Below are positions 1 to 10,469 of a DNA stretch of 64,000 nt, in pieces. The notes below the pieces were generated by a model. That model saw only the letters and a list, made by a program, of their open reading frames with translations. It was not told the DNA's origin and made no database searches. The stretch is taken from NCBI RefSeq assembly GCF_003591485.1, contig NZ_QZCF01000002.1, forward strand, positions 186,001-250,000, in the 5' to 3' direction. This stretch comes from Paenibacillus sp. 1011MAR3C5 (GTDB lineage Bacteria > Bacillota > Bacilli > Paenibacillales > Paenibacillaceae). The translations under genes were made by a program, and so were the position numbers. The number at the start of each line of letters is the position of its first letter. Position 1 is the stretch's first letter.

Positions 1-309
1 GCGGATTCCATACCGATCAACTTTCTGAATGCGATACCAGGCACGCCGCTGGAGCATATGGAGCCGGTTGCTCCGCTTAAGGCGCTGAAGACGCTAGCCT
101 TATTCCGCCTGATCTGCCCATCGAAGGAATTACGGGCGGCGGGCGGTCGGGAGATTCGGCTGCGCTCGCTGCAGCCGTTGGCGCTGTATGCGGTCAATTC
201 CTTGTTTGTTGGCGATTACTTGACGACCGAGGGACAGGATGTATCAGCTGACCACCGAATGATCGAGGATCTGGGCTTCGAGATTGAACGGTATGCGGTT
301 CCGGTGTAA
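1..309 (+). CDS. bioB: Biotin synthase, C-terminal part (cut by window start)
   Basis: The frame is open from base 1 to the TAA at 307-309, giving the last 102 residues. BioB is the radical SAM enzyme that inserts sulfur into dethiobiotin in the last step of biotin synthesis. The fragment carries family signatures: the [13 protein letters not shown] stretch near its start, [16 protein letters not shown], whose arginine region contacts the [2Fe-2S] cluster in characterised BioB, and VGDYLTT. The radical SAM cysteines lie upstream of the window. A strong hairpin terminator follows within 50 bp, so it probably ends its transcript. Confidence 0.93.
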   Translation, partial: ADSIPINFLNAIPGTPLEHMEPVAPLKALKTLALFRLICPSKELRAAGGREIRLRSLQPLALYAVNSLFVGDYLTTEGQDVSADHRMIEDLGFEIERYAVPV

Positions 310-354
310 TCGTCTGCTGACTTACCACGCTTAGCAACTGTATATATAGCCAAA

Positions 355-384
355 AGCATGGCGTATGTCGCCATGCTTTTTTTT
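355..384 (+). terminator. Rho-independent terminator after bioB
   Basis: A 9-bp perfect stem (AGCATGGCG / CGCCATGCT) with a 5-base loop is followed by eight T. The opposite strand has a shorter T tail, so it may also end the convergent gene at 447-1025. Confidence 0.9.
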
Positions 385-446
385 GAAAAAAACTCCGATA
401 CTAACCTTTTATAGAAACTCTCTATGTCTATCGTTTGTATGTCGAA

Positions 447-1025
447 TTAATTGTCTTCCGCTTGCAGTTGCTTTATTTCTTCTTTATATTGAACCAGCAA
501 TTCGGCCAGCGCATCCCGGATGCCGGCTGCATCCTTATCTTCCGCTGCTTTCGCAAGCTTGCTGTGGACTTCAAACATCGGGGCCGGTTTTGCAGCAGCC
601 GTGACCGTGAGCGGAGCTCCATCCAGCTCTTCAATCACGTCGAGCTTGATGTCTGTTGCAGAGATGCCGCCAGCTGAAGAGGCAGGTTTTGTGGTCGCCG
701 TTGACTGGATCTGAATAAGGTCTGCTTCAACTATCGAGATGCTGAATTTATCTTTCATTAGCTCATGATACTGCTTTATGATAGCTTCCCAGTCCTCAGC
801 CGTATCCGGGGCATACTCGCGTGCAAGTTCAATAGGGTCAGGGAGCATGAATGACTGCACCGTTGCAACTGCGTCGCTCTTGATGTCCGTCCTTTCAACC
901 TTCACTACCGGTCCGGACGACAGCAACTGAGTGGTCTTCGGATTCGCGAATACGGATGTGCTGGCAAATACGGACAGCAGCAGCGTGGACGCTGCTATAC
1001 TTTTGAATCGTTTCATTTTGTTCAT
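447..1025 (-). CDS. Secreted protein of unknown function
   Basis: 192 residues. The N-terminus is a typical Sec signal peptide: basic MNKMKR, a hydrophobic run to about residue 24, and a likely cleavage after VFA (about residue 27). The mature part has no cysteine, is rich in Ala, Asp and Glu, and ends in a predicted helix (EEIKQLQAEDN). The start is set by GAGGAG seven bases upstream of the ATG. I recognise no domain. It is divergent from a two-component system whose response regulator starts 160 bp away, so control by that system is an inference from position only. Confidence 0.75.
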   Translation of the reverse strand: MNKMKRFKSIAASTLLLSVFASTSVFANPKTTQLLSSGPVVKVERTDIKSDAVATVQSFMLPDPIELAREYAPDTAEDWEAIIKQYHELMKDKFSISIVEADLIQIQSTATTKPASSAGGISATDIKLDVIEELDGAPLTVTAAAKPAPMFEVHSKLAKAAEDKDAAGIRDALAELLVQYKEEIKQLQAEDN

Positions 1026-1185
1026 GGTAACACTCTCCTCGGGTTGTTTGTCTGTCTTACATGTCCAAGTGTATAGGCGAGGAGTGGCAGTTCATTGGTG
1101 GAATTGTGGAAAAACGATGGCAAGTTCCCAGCGGTAGAGCAGCCTTGCTATAATGATGGAAGATGAGGTTGGGAGGCAATAAGGG

Positions 1186-1899
1186 ATGAATCCATATCGG
1201 ATTGCTGTCGTCGATGACGATCTTCATATAAGAAACTTGGTTGAGGCTTATCTGGTGCGCGAACATTTCGAGACGATCGGGCTGGCAAGCGCCGAGGAAG
1301 CATTGGAGCTGTGGAGGAATCATCCGCCGGATATGTGGGTGCTCGATATTATGCTGCCCGGTATGGACGGGTATGAGTTCTGCCGCACGATCCGGCGCGA
1401 GGCCGAGGTTCCGATTATTATGATCTCCGCTCGTGATAACGAAGTCGACAAGATAATGGGTCTGGAGCTTGGCGGCGACGATTATATGGTTAAGCCTTTC
1501 AGTCCCAGGGAGCTGGTGGCGAGGGTCAAGAGACAGCTCCATCGCTGGTATAAGACAAGACCAGGCGAGGAGGGGGCGGCATCCGTACAGTCTTCCGGCG
1601 ATATCGTCGTTGGAGAGCTGCGGCTGTCACTCGATGAGAGGCGAGTGTTTTGGGATGGTTCGGAGATTGAGATGACGCTGAAGGAATTCGCTTTGCTTCA
1701 CACGTTATCCCAGCATCCGAACCGCGCATTCTCCCGTGACGATCTGCTGGCGATTGTATGGGGGGATGATTATTTCGGCAGTGACAGAGCGGTAGATCAT
1801 CTAGTGAAGCGCGTTCGCAAAAAAATGATGGAGCTGCCAATTGAAGCCGTATGGGGACATGGCTATAGGCTTAGACATGAGGGAGGTGAGCGGGGATGA
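1186..1899 (+). CDS. OmpR/PhoB-family response regulator
   Basis: 237 residues. The receiver domain (about 1-120) has the acidic pair DDD near residue 10, the phospho-acceptor Asp54 in VLDIMLPGMDG, and the conserved Lys in MVKPFSP. A winged-helix DNA-binding domain follows (about 135-233), ending in the usual HGYRL strand. It acts in the cytoplasm as a phosphorylation-controlled transcription factor. Its TGA overlaps the ATG of the next gene by four bases (ATGA), so it is translationally coupled to the histidine kinase. Target genes are unknown; the divergent secreted-protein gene is the nearest candidate. Confidence 0.93.
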   Translation: MNPYRIAVVDDDLHIRNLVEAYLVREHFETIGLASAEEALELWRNHPPDMWVLDIMLPGMDGYEFCRTIRREAEVPIIMISARDNEVDKIMGLELGGDDYMVKPFSPRELVARVKRQLHRWYKTRPGEEGAASVQSSGDIVVGELRLSLDERRVFWDGSEIEMTLKEFALLHTLSQHPNRAFSRDDLLAIVWGDDYFGSDRAVDHLVKRVRKKMMELPIEAVWGHGYRLRHEGGERG

Positions 1900-3251
1900 A
1901 GCTGGTTCATCAAATTAACTTGGCATTTGGCGCGCTGTTGCTTATTGTGCTGTCGCTTACGGGCATTATCATTCATTATGTGTTGATGGATCATTTTGTA
2001 GGCAAGCAGAAGGATGACATGCAAGCTCTAGGCGCTGCAATCACGAAAACGATAAGCTCGGATCAAGGCTACACGCTGTCCAGCAGCTTAGCAATCGCAT
2101 CAGGCGTCGCGGTCTCTGTAAGCGGCGTCGAAGCGATTATTACTGATGCCCAAGGCAATGTATTGCCGGATTACGGCACGGGCTACACGACGGCACCGAG
2201 CGCCTTGTTGGAGGCAGGGAGCTTGGCAGACGAGACGTCACTGCAAGAGATATGGGACGGAAGAGACAGCCGATACCTGGTCGATATCCAGCCGCTTCCC
2301 CAAGGTAAATTGACACTCCTCACGCCAATGAGTCAAATCAAGGCGATCGAGCGCGCGCTGCTTGAGCGATTTCTCCTCGTTCTGTGCGTGGCCGGCGTAT
2401 TGGTCTATGCGGCAAGCTTGTTCATTACAAAGAAGCTGATCGATCCGCTGATGAAGCTAAGAGGCGAATTGAAGAAGGTGAGAAGCCGTCAATTCTCCGA
2501 CGTCAAGCGAATCAAGGCCGGGGGCGAGATCGGTGCGGTGGCCGAAACCGTCCATGATCTTGCAGTCGAGCTTGACCGCTACAACCGTGTGCAGAAGCAA
2601 TTTATCCAGAATGCTTCCCATGAGCTCAAAACGCCGCTTATGTCGATTGCGGGATATGCCGAGGGGATCAAGGACGGCGTATTCGAGGGCGAAGGGGCAC
2701 GCAAGGGGCTGGAGGTCATTATGAGCGAGAGCGGGAGACTGTCGAAGATCGTCACGGAGATGACGCTGCTGGCCAAGCTGGACAGCGAAGAGGACATCTT
2801 CAAGGCGGAACCGGTGACGTTAAAGGAGATCGTGACGGAGACGATCGAGCGGATCAATCCGCTGCTGCTGGACAAAGCGATCAAGCTGAAGGTTGAATAC
2901 GAGGAGGATGAAATGGCCGGACTGCGCACCATTGCGGATAAGGATAAGCTGCTGCAGGCGCTGCTTAATGTAGTGTCCAATGCGGCTCGGCATGCCCGGT
3001 CGGAGATTCGCATCAAGGTTAGGGCAGTAGAGGCTCGGATATGGATTAGCATAGAGGATGACGGCAGCGGCATAGCAGAGTCGTTGATCCCTCAGCTCTT
3101 CCATCGGTTCGTAAGAGGGAAGGATGGGGATACGGGGCTTGGACTTGCCATATCACGTGCGATTGTGGAGCGTTGCGGCGGTTCTATCGCGGCAGGCAAT
3201 GCCAAGGCGGGCGGAGCGATTATCTCGATCCAATTGCCGTCAGCGGTGTGA
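1896..3251 (+). CDS. Two-component sensor histidine kinase
   Basis: 451 residues. Order: membrane segment at about 8-30, an extracytoplasmic sensor region of about 125 residues, a second membrane segment near 158-177, HAMP linker, HisKA with phospho-acceptor His242 in NASHELKTPL, then HATPase_c with N box (NVVSNAARHA), DDGSGI and GLGLAI. This is the usual layout of a membrane kinase that phosphorylates an OmpR-type partner, here the overlapping upstream gene. The sensor region has no motif that tells the signal. The frame is complete with all catalytic boxes present. Confidence 0.93.
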   Translation: MKLVHQINLAFGALLLIVLSLTGIIIHYVLMDHFVGKQKDDMQALGAAITKTISSDQGYTLSSSLAIASGVAVSVSGVEAIITDAQGNVLPDYGTGYTTAPSALLEAGSLADETSLQEIWDGRDSRYLVDIQPLPQGKLTLLTPMSQIKAIERALLERFLLVLCVAGVLVYAASLFITKKLIDPLMKLRGELKKVRSRQFSDVKRIKAGGEIGAVAETVHDLAVELDRYNRVQKQFIQNASHELKTPLMSIAGYAEGIKDGVFEGEGARKGLEVIMSESGRLSKIVTEMTLLAKLDSEEDIFKAEPVTLKEIVTETIERINPLLLDKAIKLKVEYEEDEMAGLRTIADKDKLLQALLNVVSNAARHARSEIRIKVRAVEARIWISIEDDGSGIAESLIPQLFHRFVRGKDGDTGLGLAISRAIVERCGGSIAAGNAKAGGAIISIQLPSAV

Positions 3252-3439
3252 TCCCTGCACAGCAAGACAATAGGAGCGCTTTTATGTGGTTAAAGTATTG
3301 ACAGATGCCTGAACCATTCTTATGTTGAAGATAACAAATTCGACATGAGAAGTGATCAGATGAATATGAGCCATTTCCAACACGACAACGATAGTTATAT
3401 CGACATCTCGCCAGTCACGTCCTCTATGACGCAGATGAA

Positions 3440-5379
3440 CATTGTCGTTTCGCCTGATCGCCGCATGATACAATTCGGGAACGATTACTGGACCGATTGG
3501 ATGAAAGCGTCAGCCGCAAGCTGACGCTTATTTCCGCTCCGGCCGGTTATGACAAGTCAACGCTCGTCCGCAGCTGAATCCATGCCCGCAGCGTCAAGGC
3601 TGCTTGGGTATCCATTGAAGCGGCCGATATGAATGCTAGCCGTTTCTGGCGGACAATCGCCGCTGCTCTGCTTGTTGAGTATCCCGACATGAGCGAGCGC
3701 ATGAAACTTCGAATGCCTCCGGGACAGTCCGGAGTTGACTCCTTGCTTTCCGCGATTCTAGAACTGTTGGCCGAATTGTCCGAGCCATGCATATTGGTTC
3801 TGGACGACTACCACCTCATCGCCAATCCACTTGTTCATCACAGCATGTCCGCCTTGCTGGAGCATGCGCCCTCTTCCTTCCGGATCTTGATGATTAGCCG
3901 CACGATTCCATCGATTCCCTTATCTCGTCTGCGCGTGAGCAAGCGGCTATCCCAGCTTAATGCTGAAGATCTTCGTTTCACGATAGAGGAAGCGGATGAC
4001 CTTCAGCGGCTGACGCTATCGAATCCGCTTACCGAGACAGAGCTTGCCTTGCTGGAAGCGAAGACGGAAGGATGGGCAGCTGGACTTCTGCTTGCTTTTC
4101 TGTCGCTGCAAAACCGTCAGGACACTGCCGCTTACATTCAGGCATTCTCCGGCAGCCACCGATATATCTTTGATTACTTGGCTGACGAGGTATTAGGCGG
4201 GCTGGATGCCCCTCTGCTTGATTTTCTGCTGCTAACCTCGATAGCGGATCGGTTCACTGCCGAGTTGGCGGATGCGATTACGAGAAACAAGATGCCTATA
4301 TTCTTCTGGACATGCTGGAGAAGAGCCATCTTTTTCTGATTCCGCTTGACGACAACCGCATATGGTACAGATACCATCATTTATTTTTGGAAGCATGGCG
4401 AAGCCGCTTGCCTGCCAGGGAAGGTACCGTCAGCGTCCATGAGCTTCATCGTCGCGCATCCCGTTGGTTTGACCAGCATCAGGCGTACGAGGATGCGATT
4501 GGCCATGCTCTTCTTGCCGGGGAGTTCTGCCCATACTCGTCCAGAATGGACGCGAATTGTACCGCGCGTCTATTGCCTTCTATTAGGGCGATATCGAGGT
4601 CTTTGTCGAGCTGCTCGATAGACATCGAGAGGGTCTGAGATCGTTTGCCTCGATTGTGAAGGTAGTCAATTTGGGCGAAGCGCTGTTGAACCGCGGTCCG
4701 ATCGGTTTCGGGGGCAGGCTGAACAAGATGGCCGATCTCTCCGCCAAGGTTTCGGGTTCAGAAGAGCGCAGACATATGGTTCATCATGCCTTGCAAGGAC
4801 ATGGCCATGTATTTCGGCAGATCTGTATTACGAAAGGAATGCGTTGGACAAGGTGAAGCCGTTGCTCGATTTGGCGTTGTCATCACCTGCGACGCCATCC
4901 GGACTTGGCGTGTGGGTTCCGGCGATGATCTTGCAGTCCAAACTGCGCAAGGTAAGCCGTTACAATCAGACAAAGCGCTGGACCAAGCGCTCAGGCTCGC
5001 AGAGCCAGAGGGATATGTCCGTCTCTTTTTGGATGAGGGGAATGGGGTGCGCCAATTGCTGAAGCAGAGATTGACGACGGGGCTTGCAAACGATATTCGC
5101 CCGTATGTGGACAAATTACTGGACGTCATGGAAGAAGAGTCTGGCGCTCTCTTGGATGCGGGATATGCAGACACTCTCCTGGAACTCGATTCGCTCACCG
5201 CGCGCGAAAGGGACATATTGAAATGCATGGCCGACGGATGCAGCAATTCGGAGATTGCCGCTAGCTTGTTTTTGTCGCTAGGTACAGTCAAGCGCTACAG
5301 CCATAACATCTATCAGAAGTTGAATGTGAAGAACAGGGTGCAGGCCATAACGAAAGCAAGAGAGCTGCGATTGCTCTGA
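3440..5379 (+). pseudogene. Decayed MalT-like (LuxR family) ATP-dependent regulator
   Basis: Pieces in different frames line up with one large MalT-type regulator: an N-terminal P-loop ATPase region (KLTLISAPAGY... then CILVLDDYHLI and GWAAGLLLA), part of the helical region (RRASRWFDQHQAYEDAIGHA), and a C-terminal LuxR helix-turn-helix (LTARERDILKCMADG, then NSEIAASLFLS). Lesions visible: an in-frame TGA at 3575-3577 where the family has Trp; the Walker A glycine changed to Asp (GYDKST, codon 3551-3553); a break upstream near 3457-3475; frameshifts near 4285 and 4530; a TAG at 4584; and an apparent deletion near 4950 that removes much of the TPR region. The span holds about 645 codons against roughly 850-900 in the family. 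The C-terminal piece (4786-5379) still reads as an intact DNA-binding domain. Confidence 0.88.
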
Positions 5380-5551
5380 TAGATGCCAACCTTTATAAAA
5401 TAGGGTTAGCTAGCCTCGCGTGGAAGCTTAAAGCACCATGATAGGGTTAATATTGATCGTACCGTTATTATTTCATTCAACTTTAAGACTTGCATCAATG
5501 TTATAGAATGGAGGGGATTGGCTAGAAGAAAGCTCGGAGAGGGGTATTGCA

Positions 5552-8047
5552 ATGAACGGAACGATTCAAATTCGTGGCGCCAGGGAAAACAATCTGAAAA
5601 ACATCTCGCTCGACATTCCAAAGCATAAGCTGGTTGTCGTCACGGGGCCGTCGGGCTCCGGCAAGTCTACGCTTGCGATGGATACGCTGCAGCGTGAATG
5701 CCAGCGCCAGTACATGGAATCGATGGGGATGGTATCGGATAGCATAAGCAAGCCCAAAGTGGATTCCATTCAAGGATTGTCTCCCTCCATTAGTGTAGGG
5801 CAGCATCTGACGAACCGCAATCCGCGTTCCACGATCGGGACGGTAACAGACATCTATACGCTGATGCGGATTCTCTATGCCAAGCTGGGAGAGCGTCCTT
5901 GCCCGGCATGCGGTACGAGAATGGGTCCTGAAGCGGGAGTGGAACCCGCGAAGCTCGTCTCGGATGAGGAGGATACAGGGTACAACGAGAAAGTGGCATG
6001 TTCTTCATGCGGGCATCAGCTGGATAAGCTGACGATGTCCCACTTCTCCTTCAATAAGCCTGAAGGGGCTTGCGAGGAATGCAGCGGACTCGGTCATGTC
6101 GCAACTCTGAATACGGATGCCGTGTTCGATCAAGAGAAGAGTGCGCGGGATGGCGGAGTGCGATTCTGGTCGGGCATGTACATCGATTATAATGTAAGCA
6201 TTTTGAAAGCCGCAGCCTCCCATTACGGGTTGCCATTCGATGAGAACGCCCCTCTAGCAAGCTATGACCCGGCGATGCTGGATCTGCTTTACTATGGTGC
6301 GGAGAGCGAAGCCTTCACTAGCCGGATGCCGGGTATGAAGCCGCCAAAGTCCGTGACGCAAGGCAAATTCGAAGGGGTCGTAACGGGGATATGGAGACGC
6401 TACAACGAGAAGGGCGGCGAATCCGGCGAGGCGGCTCTATTCCGGCAAAATAGCTGCGGCAGTTGCCGCGGAGCAAAGCTGAAGAAGGAAAGCCGCCTGG
6501 TCACAGTGAACGGAATAGCCATTCATGAAGCTTCTGCGCGGGCGCTTGGCGACGCACTGGACTGGCTTGAGTCGGTTAAGGCAGGTTTGTCGGAGGATGA
6601 GGAGCAGCTAGTTGGTCCGCTCGTCTATGATATGTCGATCCGCTTGAAGCGGATTATCGATACGGGGCTTACTTACATGTCGCTAGACCGACCGATTGTA
6701 ACATTGTCCGGAGGGGAAGCGCAGAGGCTGCGTCTCGCTTCAATTCTGGGCTCAGGCTTGACGGGCGTGCTCTATATCCTGGACGAGCCTACTGCGGGTC
6801 TACATGCCCGAGATACAAGCGGGTTGATCGAAGTGATGAAGCAGCTTCGCGATCTGGGCAATACCGTGCTCATTATCGAGCATGACGAGGATGTCATGAA
6901 GGCAGCCGACCATATTATTGATATTGGTCCCGGCGCAGGTACGCAGGGCGGACAGGTTGTCGGACAAGGCAGCCTGCAGGACTTGATCAGTCAGCCGGAT
7001 TCTGTAACTGGTGCGATCTTCCGGCAAAGAAGCGAGCGAGCTGAGCGTCCAAAGAGACGCAGCGGCAACGGTCAACATCTGACGATCCATCATGCTCATC
7101 TGCGCAACTTGAAGGGCATTACGGCTTCGTTCCCGCTGGGTTGTCTCATAGCTGTGACGGGCGTCTCCGGCTCCGGCAAATCCACCTTGCTGTTCGATCT
7201 GCTTGCCGCATCGGGACCGGATCAGCCGGCACCGGAGGGATGCGACCGAATTACGGGCTGGGAAGAAGCTGGCTCGCTCATTATGGTCGATCAATCCCCG
7301 TTGTCCCGTATGCAGCGTTCTAATATTGCGACGTACACGGACGTGTATACGCATTTACGCAATTGGTATGCGAGCTTCCCTGAGGCTAAGGCAGCGGGTC
7401 TGACGGCGAAGCACTTCTCCTTCAATACGGCAGGCGGCCGCTGCGAGGAATGCCAAGGACTTGGCGTCGTACCGATTCATATGCACTTCCTGCCGGAGAT
7501 TGAGGTTCGTTGTCCGTCATGCCGGGGCAGACGATTCAAGGATGAGGTATTGGCGGTCACGTACGAGGGCTGCAGCATCTCTGATCTGCTGGACATGTCG
7601 ATCGCAGAGAGTCTGCCTTTGCTGAGCGGCCAGAAAAAAATGACAGAGACGCTTCAATTGCTATGCGAGGTAGGACTTGGCTATTTGCAATGGGGCCAAT
7701 CCCTCAGTACCTTGTCCGGAGGCGAAGGCCAACGAATCAAGCTGGCGAAGCAGCTGAGCAAAAAGACAGCACAGCATACCGTCTATTTGCTAGATGAGCC
7801 GTCCACAGGATTGCATACAGGCGATGTTCAGCAGCTGAAGGTGCTGCTGAACAAGCTGGTGGATGCAGGCAATACCGTAATTGTCGTGGAGCATAATCTG
7901 GAGCTCATCCACGACTCTGACTGGATTCTCGACATCGGTCCGGAAGGCGGCGAAGGCGGCGGGGATCTTGTTGCCGAAGGCACGCCTGAGCAGGTAGCGG
8001 AGTGCAGCCGATCCCATACAGGACGATACTTGAAGGAGCTGCTGTAA
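5552..8047 (+). CDS. UvrA-like ABC ATPase (short UvrA paralogue)
   Basis: 831 residues with two ABC cassettes arranged as in UvrA. The first has Walker [10 protein letters not shown] (residues 32-40) and signature LSGGEAQR; the second has GVSGSGKST and LSGGEGQR followed by [10 protein letters not shown]. Zinc-finger cysteine pairs are present ([38 protein letters not shown]). Housekeeping UvrA is about 940-960 residues; this protein is shorter and resembles the UvrA-like group found near resistance genes. It may sense or clear DNA-bound drugs rather than act with UvrB in excision repair; that role is inference. It has its own GAGAGGGG binding site and stands alone, ended by a long hairpin. 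Confidence 0.9.
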   Translation: MNGTIQIRGARENNLKNISLDIPKHKLVVVTGPSGSGKSTLAMDTLQRECQRQYMESMGMVSDSISKPKVDSIQGLSPSISVGQHLTNRNPRSTIGTVTDIYTLMRILYAKLGERPCPACGTRMGPEAGVEPAKLVSDEEDTGYNEKVACSSCGHQLDKLTMSHFSFNKPEGACEECSGLGHVATLNTDAVFDQEKSARDGGVRFWSGMYIDYNVSILKAAASHYGLPFDENAPLASYDPAMLDLLYYGAESEAFTSRMPGMKPPKSVTQGKFEGVVTGIWRRYNEKGGESGEAALFRQNSCGSCRGAKLKKESRLVTVNGIAIHEASARALGDALDWLESVKAGLSEDEEQLVGPLVYDMSIRLKRIIDTGLTYMSLDRPIVTLSGGEAQRLRLASILGSGLTGVLYILDEPTAGLHARDTSGLIEVMKQLRDLGNTVLIIEHDEDVMKAADHIIDIGPGAGTQGGQVVGQGSLQDLISQPDSVTGAIFRQRSERAERPKRRSGNGQHLTIHHAHLRNLKGITASFPLGCLIAVTGVSGSGKSTLLFDLLAASGPDQPAPEGCDRITGWEEAGSLIMVDQSPLSRMQRSNIATYTDVYTHLRNWYASFPEAKAAGLTAKHFSFNTAGGRCEECQGLGVVPIHMHFLPEIEVRCPSCRGRRFKDEVLAVTYEGCSISDLLDMSIAESLPLLSGQKKMTETLQLLCEVGLGYLQWGQSLSTLSGGEGQRIKLAKQLSKKTAQHTVYLLDEPSTGLHTGDVQQLKVLLNKLVDAGNTVIVVEHNLELIHDSDWILDIGPEGGEGGGDLVAEGTPEQVAECSRSHTGRYLKELL

Positions 8048-8179
8048 CTAACTCGCTACAGTCAAGTGCAATTGTTTTTCGAAGCAGAGGCTGGTTAGGG
8101 TATCTGATTGTGAAGGATCATTGATTAGATAGATAAAACGGGAAGTTCGACGCCAAATGATATAAGCCACAATATGTCT

Positions 8180-8255
8180 GCCCCAACCTTTCAAGTTAAC
8201 GCTTGGCATAATTCATGCCATAGCGTTTTGAGAGGCTTGGGGCCTTTGTTTTTTA
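8180..8255 (+). terminator. Long hairpin terminator downstream of the UvrA-like gene
   Basis: A stacked hairpin: outer arms GCCCCAA (8180-8186) and TTGGGGC (8237-8243), inner arms AACGCTTGGCAT and ATGCCATAGCGTT, then CTTTGTTTTTT. It sits about 130 bp after the stop codon. The rest of the 450-bp gap before the marR-type gene shows no convincing coding frame. Confidence 0.7.
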
Positions 8256-8408
8256 TTATAGCAGCGGAATCGGTCATTAGCCCATGCAATCCATGCGATA
8301 CTTCGGTCATGAGCAACAACACGAGGCCGATGAGTGGCGTTAGTAGTATAATGATCGTCCAACCAATCATATGCTCGGACTATTAGATGAATTTCCATTG
8401 CCTCTATA

Positions 8409-8441
8409 TAGTTGTTTAATATATAATTGTTTATGCAACTA
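8409..8441 (+). promoter_or_regulatory. Probable promoter/operator of the marR-MFS operon
   Basis: AT-rich segment with an interrupted inverted repeat TAGTTG ... CAACTA (8409-8414 and 8436-8441), enclosing two direct copies of TTGTTTA (8412 and 8427) and a TATAAT-like run. It lies about 57 bp before the regulator start. MarR proteins normally bind such palindromes to repress their own operon. The protein-site link is inference. Confidence 0.5.
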
Positions 8442-8497
8442 ATTGATTCGGATCCATAAATGATTGAATGAGATAACAATAAATGGAGGTGAGCAGT

Positions 8498-8983
8498 ATG
8501 GAGCACAAGGAAGTGAAGGAGCAGAAACAGGAACAAGAACTGCCTATTGGTTCTGTCGGGTTCTTAATGGGAGTTACGTACCGTAAGCTAACAGCGCTGC
8601 TGCAGCAGCGACTGAAGGAATATGAGGTAACGCCCGAGCAGTGGTCGGTCTTGTATACGATCGTGCGCTCGCAAGGGCTGATTCAGAAGGAAATTGCCGA
8701 TCGGACACATAAGGACAAGCCCGCGACGACGCGTATCCTCGATCATTTGGAGAGCAAAGGGCTTATCTACAAGCAAGTCGGCAAGCAGGATCGGCGCTCC
8801 TTTCTCGTCTACAGCACGGATAAGGGCCGTACGGTCATCGAGCAGACAATCCCGATCGAAGCGGGCATGACGGATGTCATTAAGTCTGTCGTATCGGAAG
8901 CTGAGCTTGCCCAACTGATGAATGTACTGCTGCGGATTCAAGCGCATGCCAGTCAAATGCTGGATCAGGAATCCAGAGAATAA
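8498..8983 (+). CDS. MarR-family transcriptional regulator
   Basis: 161 residues from the ATG at 8498, chosen because GGAGGTG (8485-8491) lies just upstream; an ATG at 8483 would contain that site. The winged-helix core shows the MarR pattern: GLIQKEIADRTHKDKPATT as recognition region, then LESKGLIYKQ and a wing DRRSFLVY. It probably dimerises and represses the operon until a ligand binds. The MFS exporter starts 43 bp downstream on the same strand, the usual layout for a drug-efflux pair. Confidence 0.92.
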   Translation: MEHKEVKEQKQEQELPIGSVGFLMGVTYRKLTALLQQRLKEYEVTPEQWSVLYTIVRSQGLIQKEIADRTHKDKPATTRILDHLESKGLIYKQVGKQDRRSFLVYSTDKGRTVIEQTIPIEAGMTDVIKSVVSEAELAQLMNVLLRIQAHASQMLDQESRE

Positions 8984-9025
8984 GTTGCCGATGAAAAACT
9001 GAAAAATAAGGAATGGAGTTTTAAC

Positions 9026-10246
9026 ATGCAGCAAGACTCACAACAAGAACCGTTATGGACCAAATCCTTTTTGTCAATTACCGTTTGTTCCTTTTTATTA
9101 TTTTTGAATTTGCAAATGCTGCTGTCGTCATTTCCGGCTTACGTGCAAAATGATCTTCATGCCGGCAATGTAGCCGTTAGTCTCGTAACCAGCGTATTTG
9201 CCCTTACAGCTATTGCAGCGCGCTTTATGACTGCGGCCTTGATGAAGCGGATGTCCAAAGATTATTTATTGATGGCAGGCTTGCTGCTCGCAGCTGTTAC
9301 GACGCTGCTGTATCCTGTTGCGCATACGGTTGGCTCGCTATTGATCATGCGGATTGGCTACGGTGTTGGATTCGGTATGGCGAGCACGATATTGCCTACC
9401 TTGGTATCGCAGCTAATTCCTGCCCGCAGAATGGGCGAAGGGATCGGATACTTTGGCTTATCGACCAGCCTGGCCATGTCGATAGGGCCTATGATTGGCA
9501 TGAATATGATGTCGGGTTTCGGTTTTGGGACGCTGGCGTCAGTCGGGACAGCTGTCGTGTTGCTGATTCTTCCGATATTGATTGTATCCAGAATTGTTCG
9601 GATAAAAGGAAACGCTCGCCCAATATCAATGACTGCTGCGGCTGTGTCCCGTGCTGCAGATGAAACGGGCTTTAACCATAAGCTCTGGCTGCCTGCTTTG
9701 CTGAACGTGATGTTATCTATCACCTACAGCGGTCTGTTAAGCTTTATCGTGTTGTTTGGAGAGTTCGCAGGCTTGAAGCAGGTCGGGATGTTTTTCCTGT
9801 TCAACGCTATTACGATCGTCATTATTCGGCCAATATCGGGCCGACTGTTCGACCGCAATGGTCCGGCAGCTGTGCTTATCCCGGCAGGACTGTCCGTAGC
9901 GGCAAGCATGCTGCTGTTGTCTTATACTCATACTATGAGCATGCTTATTGCAGCTGCTCTGCTGTATGGACTGGGCTTCGGGGCTATTCAGCCTACCTTG
10001 CAGGCTTGGATGCTGCGCACTTCTTCCAAAGAGCAATACGGCGCGGCGAACAGTATGTTCTACAACTCGACTGACTTTGGGGTTGCGGTCGGAGCCTTGC
10101 TTCTAGGAGCAATCGCTTCGATGACCGATTACGCATCCATGTACCGGTACTCGGCAGGAGTGATGGTCCTATTCGTTATATTGTTTTTAATTATTTACGC
10201 AAGTACAGGAACGTCCAAGCTGCGCAATAACGGAATAACGGAATAA
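9026..10246 (+). CDS. Major facilitator superfamily exporter
   Basis: 406 residues with twelve predicted membrane helices. The first begins at about residue 13 (FLSITVCSFLLFLNLQML), and the loop after helix 2 carries a degenerate MFS motif A region. Co-directional with, and 43 bp from, the MarR regulator, which suggests export of a toxic compound controlled by it. Substrate cannot be read from the sequence. The last codons (NNGITE) are made from an 8-bp tandem repeat that runs past the stop codon, so the C-terminus may vary between strains. Confidence 0.9.
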   Translation: MQQDSQQEPLWTKSFLSITVCSFLLFLNLQMLLSSFPAYVQNDLHAGNVAVSLVTSVFALTAIAARFMTAALMKRMSKDYLLMAGLLLAAVTTLLYPVAHTVGSLLIMRIGYGVGFGMASTILPTLVSQLIPARRMGEGIGYFGLSTSLAMSIGPMIGMNMMSGFGFGTLASVGTAVVLLILPILIVSRIVRIKGNARPISMTAAAVSRAADETGFNHKLWLPALLNVMLSITYSGLLSFIVLFGEFAGLKQVGMFFLFNAITIVIIRPISGRLFDRNGPAAVLIPAGLSVAASMLLLSYTHTMSMLIAAALLYGLGFGAIQPTLQAWMLRTSSKEQYGAANSMFYNSTDFGVAVGALLLGAIASMTDYASMYRYSAGVMVLFVILFLIIYASTGTSKLRNNGITE

Positions 10247-10289
10247 CGAATTAACTAAATAACGAATTAACTAAATAACTGTATAACTG
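10226..10289 (+). repeat. Eight tandem copies of a degenerate 8-bp unit
   Basis: From 10226 the sequence runs in exact 8-base register: AATAACGG twice, AATAACGA, ATTAACTA, AATAACGA, ATTAACTA, AATAACTG, TATAACTG. The first units encode the end of the MFS protein and the array crosses its TAA. This looks like slipped-strand expansion. Confidence 0.85.
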
Positions 10290-10431
10290 AATCATAGTAT
10301 TAACATAGATTATCTTTATTAGATTATCTCCATCAGATAACCTACAGCAGTTGATCTAGATCATCTAGGTTACTTCTAGATTAATTAGGTCATCAAGATC
10401 AACTAGGTCAACTAAATTCGAGGATCGGTAC

Positions 10432-10469
10432 AGACTCATCATCTCTTGAGGAGAAGATGAGTCTTTTTT
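10432..10469 (+). terminator. Rho-independent terminator, probably of the marR-MFS operon
   Basis: Arms AGACTCATC (10432-10440) and GATGAGTCT (10456-10464), extended inward by TCTC/GAGA, then TTTTTTG. It lies about 185 bp after the MFS stop codon. Confidence 0.8.

Noticed and set aside
10226..10289. Possible CRISPR-like array
   Set aside because: The units are 8 bp, contiguous and without spacers. No cas gene is near.
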